Shown here: positions 49,701 through 61,123 of the stretch, in pieces | Layout: the number at the start of each line of letters is the position of its first letter | Position numbering within the stretch: position 1 is the first letter of the stretch | Source of the DNA: Dasyornis broadbenti | Taxonomy: Eukaryota > Chordata > Aves > Passeriformes > Dasyornithidae | Reading direction: 5' to 3' | Assembly: GCA_013397935.1 (NCBI GenBank) | Contig: VZRN01004715.1 | Location: 1,082,217-1,146,216 of the forward strand | DNA length: 64,000 bases | Notes under the pieces: generated by a model | Databases searched by the model: none | What the model saw: the letters and a program-made list of their open reading frames with translations, nothing else | Told to the model about the DNA's origin: nothing | Position numbers and translations under genes: made by a program

Positions 49701-52157
49701 TGAAATTGGCCCATTTTTTTTTCCTGTTTGAAAAACCATTGTAATTTCTGGTTTTGATATCAAAGTCTAGTAGCAGCATGCATACCAAAAGAAAGATATT
49801 AAGATCCTACCCCTAAGATACACATTCAGAATTTACAAGGACACCTGTATTAGGATCCCTATAAAGATGCAAATCTTCTTTGAGGAATAGGATTTTAGTA
49901 AACAATTTTGCTGATGAAGTGCAAGCTGGAATAGAAATCAATTTTTTTTTTTTTCCTGTGGCTACATGTTGGCTTCAGCACTGACAGCTGGGAAAACCAG
50001 TAGAAACTTGTATTAAAAAATAAGCAGAGTTGATTACAAACATAAGAGACTTTTTAATTTTCCTTTAATTTACTCTTTTGCTACCACCTTAATTAGTCTT
50101 CTATACCTGCTCTTGTACCAGTGCACCAAATATTTCTTTAATTTTGTAGAAAATTGATGACTTAAATAAACTCATATGAGACTTTATAAATCTTGTACTC
50201 CTTAATAAAAATATTTCTAAAGATCTGAGAGAAATAAAAATAAGCTTGAACAAATAACTAAAAGTAAATTTTAATCTTCAAAGAGATTTTTCCCAAGCTA
50301 AAACTGTCTTGCATCTATTGGCTGATAAGTTTTATTCTTTATAGATTCTTTTTAATTTATAAGGTTATCAGAGTGTGGTATCATAACTGGATATGGTATT
50401 TCTTATTGCTAGATGTGAAGATGCACAATTTAATTGTATAAATTAAAAATAACCTTACATATATTTATTCAAGTTCTAAATATTTACATTATTTCTCTTC
50501 GAACTTTTAGTCTGGATTAGAGTGAAGTTAATTTTGTACAGAAATTTGGAAATTGTTAAATTCAAAAATTAGGAACTTAAAATTTATTGCTTAAACAAAA
50601 ATATTAGCTGTGTTGGATAAATTAAAAAAGCATTCTGGAAAGCATAATTTCTGTGTAAACAAACAGCATCCTAGCATTTGCTTACTGCAAAGTAAGCAAA
50701 GTAGTAACCATTGTGTTCCCTGGCAGTCTGCTATTGTGGGTAATTACTTCTTGCCTTGAGAACTTTCTGAACTGATTCATTTAACAAAATAAGAATTATT
50801 TATGGTTAGTGAAATTTATTCATAGTGCTTTTAAAAACCTGCTAAAATACATAGATCTCAGCCTTTCATAAATTCTTTACCTCTCAGTTTCTCGTTTTGA
50901 GTGACAGAGATTGAAGAACAATGAAATTTCACCATTCCTCCTTGTAGTCATAGAAGAAGCTTACTTATTACTTTGATAAACTACAGATTCAGTTGCCTAT
51001 ACAGTTTTTTACCATCCTATGGTTTGTCTTTTTTTTTAATGTTGGCAATTAATTTATACCTAATTTAATAATTTTATTTAAACCCAAGTTATTTTTGCAT
51101 CTGTAACCCTGGGCTACAGATTTTGTGCCTATGCAATACCAAAGTGTAGAACAGTGATGTAAAAGTTGTTTCTGACAGATCTGGTTCTACAAAGAGGGTC
51201 TGCATGCTTATAAAGTAAGGCTATCAATTGTTTTTATATTGTTAGAATGCTGCATAAGAATTAATTTGTGTTCAAAATTCTTGCCCATGTGCTGAGCTGT
51301 ATCTATCTCTGAGATACTGAATAGTCTCTTGATGTGTTTTAAACCATAGTGACATTTAAGAAACCTGAGATATTGTGACTATTAATGGATTAAAATAAAT
51401 CTTTTGTTTTGGTTAGGAAGCTAAGCAGAGACAGCATGTGAGAGAACAGAATGTCATCTTTTGTACTTAGCCCTTTTTGCCACGTGGTGAAAGCATGTGC
51501 ATTTACAGCTCAGCTCTTATGAAATCCATACCAGTTGAGTATTTGATAGGCTCTGGTGATTCTCCAATAACACTTACATAGGTATTGTGGATGGAAACTA
51601 ATGAGAGGTGTAAAAGTTTATAGATTTCAATGCAGTGCTTTGCTTTGCAGGTGACTAGTGAATACTATTCGTTTGGTTTCAGTTGATTTTCTTTTGATCC
51701 ATCTGGAGAACACCTACATACTCTTACTCTCATTCAAAAATTAGCAACAGTTGAATATCCTCAATCCCTGTGAACTAGTGTCTAATGTGAAAAATTGTCA
51801 TTATCAAGCAAGACCAACTAACACTTAGAAACTTCATTTCAAAACAAGTATCCCTAGCTACCCCAACAATATCTCTCTGAACATTTTAGAGATTGAAATC
51901 TCTTTCCCATGAAGCAGAACCTTATGAGTTTACTGGTTTAATGGTTTTTAATGGTTTTGTTTGATTGATCACAATTCTCCACGCTGTCTTCTGATTTCTA
52001 TTGCTATTTGAACAGCTGCATTTATGTGTTTTTTTCATCTCTGGTGTCTCTCTGAAATTAATTAGGTACATGAAACCCACTGTAATTTTCCAAAGTAGAT
52101 AGTGTAGATCAGTGGTATGTTCTCAGAAAATTTCCCATGTCCTTACAGTTCTAAATG
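46800..52157. other. Unique noncoding interval
   Basis: Long AT-rich stretch with no recognised repeat or gene. Open frames are below 100 codons and motif-free. Confidence 0.55.
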
Positions 52158-52442
52158 TCAGAACTTTTCCCATCGGTAGAAACACGATCGAGGTATCATG
52201 TTTCTAACAATGGCAATTACTTTCTCTGAGTCTCTCAGGTAAACTTTAGGCCTGAGATGTAGGTCTACACTCACTCCATGTAAAATGAGATTACCTAATG
52301 TAGGTAGTTTAAAACCCAAACTAATGTCAAAGAAGAGAGAATCACCTCTAAGTCTGTCCAGCTCACTGAAAACTGTATTACCACACCTGCAGGTTATAGT
52401 TGCAACCCGAAGCCAGACAAATTCAGGCTCAAGATAAAGCAC
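52158..52442 (-). other. 94-codon open frame without recognised family
   Basis: Opens at a GTG, not an ATG. The peptide is not low-complexity (for example DLHLRPKVYLRDSEKVIAIV), but no family, splice signals or partner exon was recognised. Probably chance or a constrained noncoding block. Confidence 0.12.
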
Positions 52443-53171
52443 CCTTTAAAAATAATTAGATAACTACTGGAACAATTTGCTTGGGATAGAGGGGTTTTTT
52501 TCAGTGCAGTGGATTATGTGAAGCATATTCATAAACATGCTTGGATATTTTTATGACAGATAAATTCTTAGTCCAAATACAATTATTCAGACAATTCAAC
52601 TAATACCGACATTAAAGTTCAGAGAAGAGGACCTGATGGCTCCTTTCTGCTTTCTATTTTCCTCTAAAAGAATCACTCTAACTTTCTTTATCCCTTTACA
52701 AAGTTCTTTTTCACCTGGAAATTTTATTGGTGTGATGTATTACTTAAATATCTCTGATGAAAAGCTTTGGGTCTTGTTCCAGTCCCCAGGGAAGCCTACT
52801 AGAAATACTCCATTTGACAATTATTTTCTATTGACATCTATTTTTTGAATCTGTCAGTTGGCCGGTTCATTAATGTCTAACCAAAACTGGAGGCTCTTAC
52901 ATTTATACAGTTACTGCTAACAACGAAACTTGAAATCTCATCAAAAAATGAAATTACTTTTATCTGAAAAGACATATTTTCTGTAGACTCATGCTGACTG
53001 GAATTATTATATCTTAATTCTTTGACAACTGAATTTGCAATCAGCTTTTCCACAAGCTTTCTTTTATTAAAATGTTAGTGGTCTATGGTAGTCTGGGTTG
53101 CTTCAGTTCTTTCTTGCCATGCCATGTAATATACCTACACTTCCTGAATTTCCATTTTGTCAAAAGTAAGC
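52443..53171. other. Unique noncoding interval
   Basis: Nothing recognised. Confidence 0.55.
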
Positions 53172-53201
53172 TTTAGTAAGAGCCTTTGTGCTCTTACTAA
53201 A
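53172..53201. repeat. Perfect 12-bp hairpin
   Basis: TTTAGTAAGAGC (53172-53183) and GCTCTTACTAAA (53190-53201) are exact reverse complements around a 6-nt loop, CTTTGT. The stem is too short for a microRNA precursor, and no T-run terminator logic applies in this genome. Its role is unknown. Confidence 0.9.
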
Positions 53202-53370
53202 TAATTTGTATATGCATATAAACAAATGCTATGCCTTGAAGTTTTTCCTTGTATGAACTTATAGAGCAGCAGAAACTACAGGCGTGTAATACTCTATTAT
53301 AGTTTTAGGAAAAACATTAAAAGGCGGAGATGAAGAGTGTAAAAACATTCAGCTAGTTTCTTCCCCCAAA

Positions 53371-53404
53371 TTAGATATATTAATAGATATATTAGATATA
53401 TTAA
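53371..53404. repeat. Short AT tandem repeat
   Basis: TTAGATATATTAA occurs at 53371-53383 and again at 53392-53404, with a related partial copy between them. A local duplication. Confidence 0.8.
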
Positions 53405-54957
53405 TTTAATTTTCTGTGGGTTTACTATTTTAATCAGAAACACCTTGTAATATATTTGCACCATTGCTACAGTTTATTTTGTTATTAGTATTCATGTAAT
53501 CTTCATGTTGAAGGGAACCATACTAGGTATAGAATCTTCCATGATGATTTTTTGCACCTTTCACCTTTTGACTTCTCTTTCAGTTTTGAATGTACAATTT
53601 ATATTGTTCTGTTTATTTCCATTTATTTTCCATTTCCTTTTTTATTGATAGTTCATAAATCAACATTGATTTCTCAGCAAACATGATAAATATTAGCCAA
53701 AGTTATTTTGATTCCTGAGAATGGAACCACACTTTTATGTGATCAAGAATTGCTTCCTAAACTTTTCCAGTTTAATTTCATATATTTCTACCTTAATTTT
53801 TCCTTCAAATCAACCTCCCTCATAATTTATCCCTAGCTTTGTGGAATAAACTTGAGTACTTACATATGTTATTAATTGAGACAGTGGATGGTGCCTAATA
53901 TAAAGTGACATCTTTAGCGATCTTTTTCTAAGCCATCTGGACATTCGTGATTAAAAGTCTCCAGTCATGTAGACTCTCCATCAGTTCTTGGTAATCTCAA
54001 TTTAACCAAATCCACTTTAGTGTCATCCAGATTCACAACATAACAATGTTTTATGAACTTGTTTGATAGAAAGTAACTTATATTGATTTGCCAGAAAAAA
54101 AAGTTACAATCCTATATAAGAGGACTTAGTCCTTTTGTGCATAATTTGGCGTGAGATGGTCCATGAACTAGAGAATAGACAAGTCTTTAGCAAACATCTT
54201 ATCTGCAGTCAGTTTTTGAAAATCATGAAGGAGATGTTGTAACTACTGTCCATTCAGTGTGCAAATAAAAAGGTATGATGGCTGTGGACTTTATGTGTAA
54301 ACTTTGTACTATTCTGTGACTAAAATTTTTGAGTTGTCAATAATACTGACAGTAATCAACCGAATAAAGCAGATGACCCCTTTAGTTTAAAATTCAGTAG
54401 TATGAAGTACCTCAATTACCAGTTACACTCTTAATCTCTGCCTTTTCTTATGGGAAGTGTGGATATATAGGTGATTTATGTCAAAAAAATGAGACAATTT
54501 AATGTGTTTAAGTTTGGAAATTTTTCTTATGCCACCATAGGACTTCTTTTTGGACTTCTAGGGTTTGAACCTGATGTGGTGGAGTATTTTGCATTTGTTG
54601 CTACAGAAGATTGCAGTTAGTACTTGTGATTCTCTCCTTTTGCTGAGTACACCTCTAACATGGCTTAGTATGCGCATCACTGCTTTGAAATAAATTAATT
54701 ATATTACTCTATCTGTAAAAACCGTGGGGCTGATTTTTCATCACTTTAATTTTAAATAATCTACTATTTAAGGATAAAGTCTGTGCAAAATGCAACTAAT
54801 AAGAATGGTAAGCATTTTGTATACACTCTGAACAGATATAATAACTCCACAAGCAGCAAGGCAGGAAATAATCAGAGCTGTTTATTTTTACTAGACCTTT
54901 TACCTTTAAAAGAACTGAAACCAGGCTAGCTTCCCAATTGATTACAATTTTTGGCAC
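53405..54957. other. Unique noncoding interval
   Basis: Nothing recognised. Confidence 0.55.
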
Positions 54958-55062
54958 AGTCATAGGGTCATAAAATGTTAAGGGGTTGGAATGAAGCTTA
55001 AAGATCATCTAGTGCCAACCCCCCCTGCCATGGCCAGGAAAACCTAAGAAGTTGCCTAAAAG
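54958..55062 (-). mobile_element. CR1 LINE 3'-end fragment (reverse orientation)
   Basis: Read on the + strand it starts with decayed 8-bp tail repeats (tcatagggtcataaaatg). It continues through 'ggggttggaatgaagctt', 'aagatcatctag' and 'ccaacccccctgccatgg', and fades in 'gttgcctaaaa'. That is the order of the avian CR1 3' end in reverse complement. CR1 is a non-LTR retrotransposon whose copies are usually 5'-truncated and lack poly-A, which fits this roughly 100-bp piece. Mutations and deletions mark it as an old, inactive copy with no coding part. It is the best taxonomic clue in the window; turtles and crocodilians also carry CR1, but this type is typical of birds. Confidence 0.85.
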
Positions 55063-55824
55063 AGAAAACAGTTCTTAGGACAAATAAGCAAATAAAGCAC
55101 ATAGTACCACCAGAGCTCATGTTCTAAGGAAAACAACACTGTGTTTATGTAGGGCTTCTTATCCTTATCAGACCTATTTGTGTCCAAAATGTGTCTTTAA
55201 TGGAAAACATTAGGATATGAAATGTTTAAATGTTTCGTTCATTGCTATACATCCCAGCAAGAGTGGGTTTGCAGCTCATGTCTGTGAGAAGCATTGAAGA
55301 CAGTGAGATAATTTCTCAGCAGGACATCGTCTGATGGGAATTATTTGTTTAAAGGCAACTAATCAGAAAGATTTTAAGCTATATTCACAGGTTTTGATTT
55401 GCTACAGTGCAATATAAAGAAAATAAATAATGATCTCTGAGTTTTAAATGTAAGCTGAATTAAGAGAACTAGAGTCATGCAATTTCTTTTGGCAACATGG
55501 TGGCAAGACAACTAAACCATCCAAGCAAAACATGTAGAAACGGGATATCCTTACTGATGAGTTTAGTACTGGTATTTAATTTCAAATTGCTGATAAGGAA
55601 ATCATTCCATCACCTCAGTAATTAGAAATTTTAAAACCTAATGTTAATGCAAATAGGAAGGGAATATTAGTTTTATTTTTAAGTCTTGTTATGTGTGATG
55701 TCCGCGTTTATTTTCTCACCAGAAACAACTAATTGTTGCCATTGACCACATACTGTTTCATGGAATTCCTTCTTGACAAGAGGAACAAAACAAGAAGAAT
55801 AATTTTAAATTCAATACAGCAAAG
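55063..55824. other. Unique noncoding interval
   Basis: Nothing recognised. Confidence 0.55.
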
Positions 55825-55885
55825 AGTCAGACTCGATATGATCTAGTTGGGAGCTCCACTGCTATTTCTCCTAAATTCCATGGTT
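55825..55885 (+). repeat. Possible CR1-like 3'-end remnant
   Basis: 'agactcgatatgatct', then 'ttgggagctccac' and a closing 'aaattccatgg' recall the plus-oriented CR1 ending (gactcgatgatct ... tcccttccaac ... attctatg). The match is short and gapped, so the call is tentative. Confidence 0.35.
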
Positions 55886-56016
55886 AGGAGTATAATCTGT
55901 GAAGACAAAAGTAGTATACATCAATATTTACTACACTATAATGTTTTATCATAACCAAACATAACTGTCGTAATATATTTACAATTCATACAGCATATTA
56001 GGTACAAACTACATAC

Positions 56017-56050
56017 ATTAGAGAGAATGTTAAATTAGAGAGAATGTTAA
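56017..56050. repeat. 17-bp perfect tandem duplication
   Basis: ATTAGAGAGAATGTTAA is repeated exactly twice (56017-56033 and 56034-56050), followed by the first four bases of a third unit. Absence of divergence suggests a recent duplication. Confidence 0.95.
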
Positions 56051-58743
56051 ATTATATCTACAACATGATAAGAAAGGCCTTATCTTTATCAAACCTCATG
56101 TATTTTTTGAAAAAGATGTAGCAATCTAAAATGTAGAAACAACATATAGGAGAGGATTATGAAAAGAAATAACTGTACACAACTATAAGATGTAAAAATA
56201 AGGAAAGTGTTATTTCATGTCATATTCAAATTATAGCCTTCAAAGTTGATAAGAAAAAAATATTTATCCTTATTATTAATGAACTAAGTTATTTGATTTT
56301 ATTTGGTTTTTTCCACATTAGATCATTCGAGTTTCTTTTAACATTTCTCACTTAAACACTGTAAACTTAGAAAGCGCTAAATTAATATTCTTTATGTAGT
56401 GTTACACATGTCATAAGACAATATTATTTTACCATGTCAAAGATGTTTGCACCATTTGGAGCACATCTATCATCAAAACTCAATTAAATAGTGCCTTTCT
56501 ATCTTCAGCTAAAACAAACAGTTTACTTATATTTGCTCAGTGTTTACTTCACAAGAGGTAGAAGACCCAAATACAACAGAAAAATAGATGTCTTGGGATA
56601 TAGCACAGGTCAAAAAATTTAACCCAAGGAAGAAGGTCTAATCTTTTGGTTGCAAGAGAAGACTATTTTCCTTTGCCAAGTAAAAGGCAGCATTACAATG
56701 TTATTCATACCTCACGTGGTGTCCTAACAATTCCTCTATTCAAGCTGAAAGGGCTATATTCCCTTTGTTGCAAAGTATTAAATTTGTCCCTTGAGATTAG
56801 TGTGTAGGCAGTTTTAAAGGATGAAACAGGATTAGATAAGGTCTCTTACTAAGAAAGAGTTCTGAAACTGTGCTGCAAAAATCTCTTGTGTTACATGTGC
56901 TGAAAAAAATCCTTTGTTTTTACATTTTGAATCACAAGTCAAATTTCCTAAATTATTAGTTGACAAAATGTTTCTTTATGGGTTTTATGAAAGGCAAATA
57001 AAGTATACACGTGGGTAAAATGACGCTTGCCTTAATTGTATTTGATTTTTTTTTGTATGAAATTTCCCTGCCATTTGTAATTTGAAATATATTCCAAAAA
57101 CTTGATATCAAAAAAATATAGTAATTCTACGTATTTTCTAAAATATGCAGTACATTTCTACATTTCTTGCTGTGATCCAGAGAAAAAAAACATACTTTTA
57201 TAACTTATGATCCAAGCCAAACAATTTTAGTCTAAAAAGCTTCAAAACCCAAATGTCAAGGAGGGTGCTAAAAAAGTCAGTAGTTCAGCTGTGCTCCACT
57301 CACTTGTATATAATTAATACCATTGTGAACCACATGAAGATTTTCATGAATTTGATTACTGCATATTCAGTGAGTACCGTTTAAACATTCCTACTTCTCT
57401 TTAAAAATCTACTTTTGAGGAATGAAACCATTCCTAATTAGTACCAAGGGGATTATTAGCATATGTATATTCAATGGTAGGACAGGTTAAAAGGACTGTA
57501 CGTTGTTTTTACCTAATGAGTTGATAAGCAAAGGCAGTTCTTTTTGTTTATCACTGAAATTTCCTCAAGACACATGGACTTTGACCCCATCCTTCCTCAA
57601 ATCCATGTTCTTGATTATCTTTGCTTCAATGAAGACTTGACAAATCCCTTTGGTAGCCATCAATATTCTTCATCCAGTCCTCAAAAAACGCTGCTGAAGA
57701 ATGATAAAATCTCACCCAAAAATGAAATGCACCTCACTACACATGTAATAACTTTGCTGGCTTATGACTGTACTTACATGACTATGGACTCCTCATCCTC
57801 CCTGTTTTTCCCACTGTACAGTTCTTTACCATTCATATAGTCTACTACATTCATCCTGAATATGATGTTTGAATTTAAAAAGGCCATGGAAAGAGTCTCA
57901 AGATTATTCTCAGTGTCATTGTAGAGTTCACTTGAGGAGCTGATGGCAAGATGCACAGCAATTCCTATTTCTTCTGCGTAAAAATATCACTTCAACCATG
58001 AACTGGAGCACATAATTTCTGAATCTGAATGCTTGGCATGCCCAAATCAATTTTTACATCTTTATGGATATAATTTCTAAAAAGAAATTGATGATACATA
58101 TTGGAAGTAAAGAGATAGTCTGATGCTGTGATATGGCTATTTAATCTGTTCCTGTTCCCCTTGAAAATTATAATTAAAAAAATAGCTCCAGCAGATTGAC
58201 AAAAATAGAACAACAATATCACCTGCAATTAGAAGATTTTTCTGCACCTACACAAGAGAAGATGGTGTACTGCAGCCAGCTAAGTCTGCTGTTAAAATAT
58301 ATTCTTCACAATATGTACCAAATAAAAGTTAAACCATAAATATTAATGAAGATTGGAGAGGAAAAGAAAAGATGTTCTGTTGCTTAGTGTTCCATGCATT
58401 CAACAAAATCAGCATACTTTAAAAGAAATTAGATGACTTGCCCATTTTTCTTCTAAGTTAGACACAGCAAAATGTGATTCTTCCCACACAAGGCTACTGG
58501 ATCATAAAAATGTACATCATTAATAAAGTTAAGTGGCACTAGGCTTGTAATTTTCAAGGCACAGATAGAAAAGGTATGCTGTTATAATTAATGGACCATT
58601 ATAATAGATATATTACCTTAATGTAAGGCTCTGAAATGACTATCTTCATTTTCTGCAGCTGGAAGAAAGCTCACTTTTAGGAAAAAAAAAATTACCTAAG
58701 AATGTTTCCAAGTATATAATCAGGAACTTTTCTGTAGCTGTCA
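56051..58743. other. Unique noncoding interval
   Basis: A 98-codon + frame at 57544-57840 opens with TTG and shows no motif. No gene is supported. Confidence 0.5.
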
Positions 58744-59019
58744 TTGAGAGGACATAACATCATTAAAAGGGAATGTCCAACGTATTCAAAAGTATTTTAT
58801 GACCATATGCCACGTGTAAGGGAATGGCATCCTATTAAACTTGCATCATATATTTCAGCGTTATGCTCTCTACGCATTTCAGCTGACCACGGCAGGCAGA
58901 TACAAGAAGACTCCAGAGTCTATGTGCAGTCTCATCTAGTTGCCAGGAGTTGTGAGAGAAGTGGCAGCTGTATTGAAGACTTAGGCCCAAAGCTCTGCAT
59001 CATTTGTAATGACCAGTAA
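58744..59019 (+). other. 91-codon open frame in a CpG-bearing block
   Basis: Several CpGs (near 58780, 58812, 58858, 58873, 58889) lie in under 150 bp, uncommon in this window, and a + frame is open for 91 codons. The peptide includes HGRQIQEDSRVYVQSHL and is cysteine-rich near the end (SCERSGSC, LCIIC). The first codon is ATT/AGG-like rather than a convincing ATG context, and no family was recognised. It could be an old mobile-element relic, a constrained element or chance. Confidence 0.15.
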
Positions 59020-61013
59020 ATGTATTCCTCTGGCACTGGCAGTGTTTGGATTTCAAGGTGAATCAGGTCCTCAGACTAAATCTCTCTCTGTCCTCTGGGA
59101 GTTTTAATTATAGCCATGGGAATATTTTTTGATGCCTCATCTCTGTTCTCCAAAAAGAGGCAAGAAATTTTGTGTTGATAGGAGAAAAATGCCCTAAATA
59201 CTCTCTTCTTCTTGTTGCAAATGATCATAGAACAAAACAAAGTTAGTTGATATTCACGCTATAAATGTCTGTGCTACTGTCATACAGTGCAGTATGTGAA
59301 CAAAATAATAGAAGATGATCTGTCAACAAGCTGCTCTCTTAAGTTGGTAATTATTTTGAATGACATCGTATCACATCTAAAATAAATTTAAACAGTATCA
59401 GCAAAGTACAACTACAACAATATCACACAGCTAAGATGAACAGCAATAGCTCTCATTCTAGTCAGTACTTTTTGTAATATTCAGTTATTGTTTGGAAGAA
59501 AACCACTACACCCAACAGTTTTCACATTAAATATAGGCAAATAGTTTAAATTAAACATATGATATTCCATCATTTTACACAGGAAGTCATATTTATATAT
59601 TTAGACATTTAATTTCTTGAATTACGGGACACAATGGAAGTAAAGATATTCCTATATTTTCAAGTTCCCTTTTGATTGGTAAGGGACAGTGGAGGCCCAT
59701 CTGTTTTGCAGCAAAGAAAGCCCCAAACCATCTGTGTAGAACCACATGCCAGCTAAAACACAGAGATATGCACAGTTTTTTGTTATGAAAAATTTTGCAG
59801 TATTTTTTTCCTGTATTAGTGTGAATAAATTAGCAACAACTAAATTAAAGAAATCTTCTGAGAACATACTAACTTCCTAGAGCATACTGGAAAATGTATC
59901 CATTTAGAAGTCATGAAACATTCACTGGCAAAATTTGTTCTTGTGACTATTTATTATTGAGACAGGTAGATCTTTGTGCATTTAATAGAAGCATTTTTAT
60001 AAGCATAATAATTGAAGTTAATTTACCTATGAGGTGTTCTTCAGAGAAAAACCTACATAATTGCAACTATGCTTATGTATTGGCCTAATAATAGCATTTA
60101 AAAGCTTGAGCCCATATGTTTCTTTTCTAACTTAAAAAAAAGCCAGAAGTGGGTAAACTCACCCAACTCACCCATAACTATAGCTTTGGCTAACCTGCAT
60201 AATCTACCATTTAAATGGGTTTAAAAAGAAAAAGTGTCTAGAGAATAGTCCCTGAAACGACTATCAAGTGAGAATTGCGGGCAAGTCCCTCACTTGCCCT
60301 CACACAGGCACTGTGTTCTGTGTCAAACAGAGGTAGCACTGTGAGCTCTGTTGACAGTTTATTAATGTTCAATATTTTCTTGACATTAGAGCAATTTTAG
60401 CCAAGTAGGCAGCAGTGGTCCTGAGATCTTCTGAAAATGCATGAAATAACTGAAAAATCCAAGTAAGTGAATCCAAGAAAAAAAGAGCCCCTTTTGGAGT
60501 CATTTTTGGATATAGAGGTCATACACTAACAAAACTGCAGTCAATTCTAGCTGTTTTCAGACCTAAATAACATACTTTTAAAATATAAAAATAAAATTAT
60601 AATTTTGCAAAATGATTGGGCTGTTTTTATACAAATGTTCGTTCACCAGTTCGGCACACATGGGAAATAAAAGATGGTCCCTGGATTTTATCCAGAACAT
60701 CTTTCAGCTGAAGACAGTTGAGCTATTCTAGTCTAGAACACGCAATTTGATCAGCAGAAAGCCTTCACAAGCATGCTTTGGAGGAAGATTCATGATATAA
60801 AGAGCAAACATTTTCTAAGTTAAAAAGGCCATCACATCCTTTTGCTTGCATTCTTGATAATGAGCCAGACATCAAAGCTTCTAGCAAAGCTTCTAGATTT
60901 TGTTAAAACATTAAAATTCTCATGTAGATTTAAACCTTCAAGATTGGACAGTATGAGGACCAAGGATATAGCCCAGCAGTTAATGTTTTCTATCTTTCTA
61001 GAAATCTTGCTTG
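59020..61013. other. Unique noncoding interval
   Basis: Nothing recognised. Confidence 0.55.
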
Positions 61014-61020
61014 TTTTTTT

Positions 61021-61104
<84 letters not shown>

Positions 61105-61123
61105 GGGTGTTTTTTTTTTTTTT
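61014..61123. repeat. 110-bp poly-T tract with G interruptions
   Basis: T runs of 7, 49, 32 and 13-14 are separated by single G bases (61021, 61071) and by GGGGTG (61104-61109). It is the longest homopolymer region in the window without N. The interruptions may be real or base-calling errors. Poly-Phe frames across it are not genes. Confidence 0.95.
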
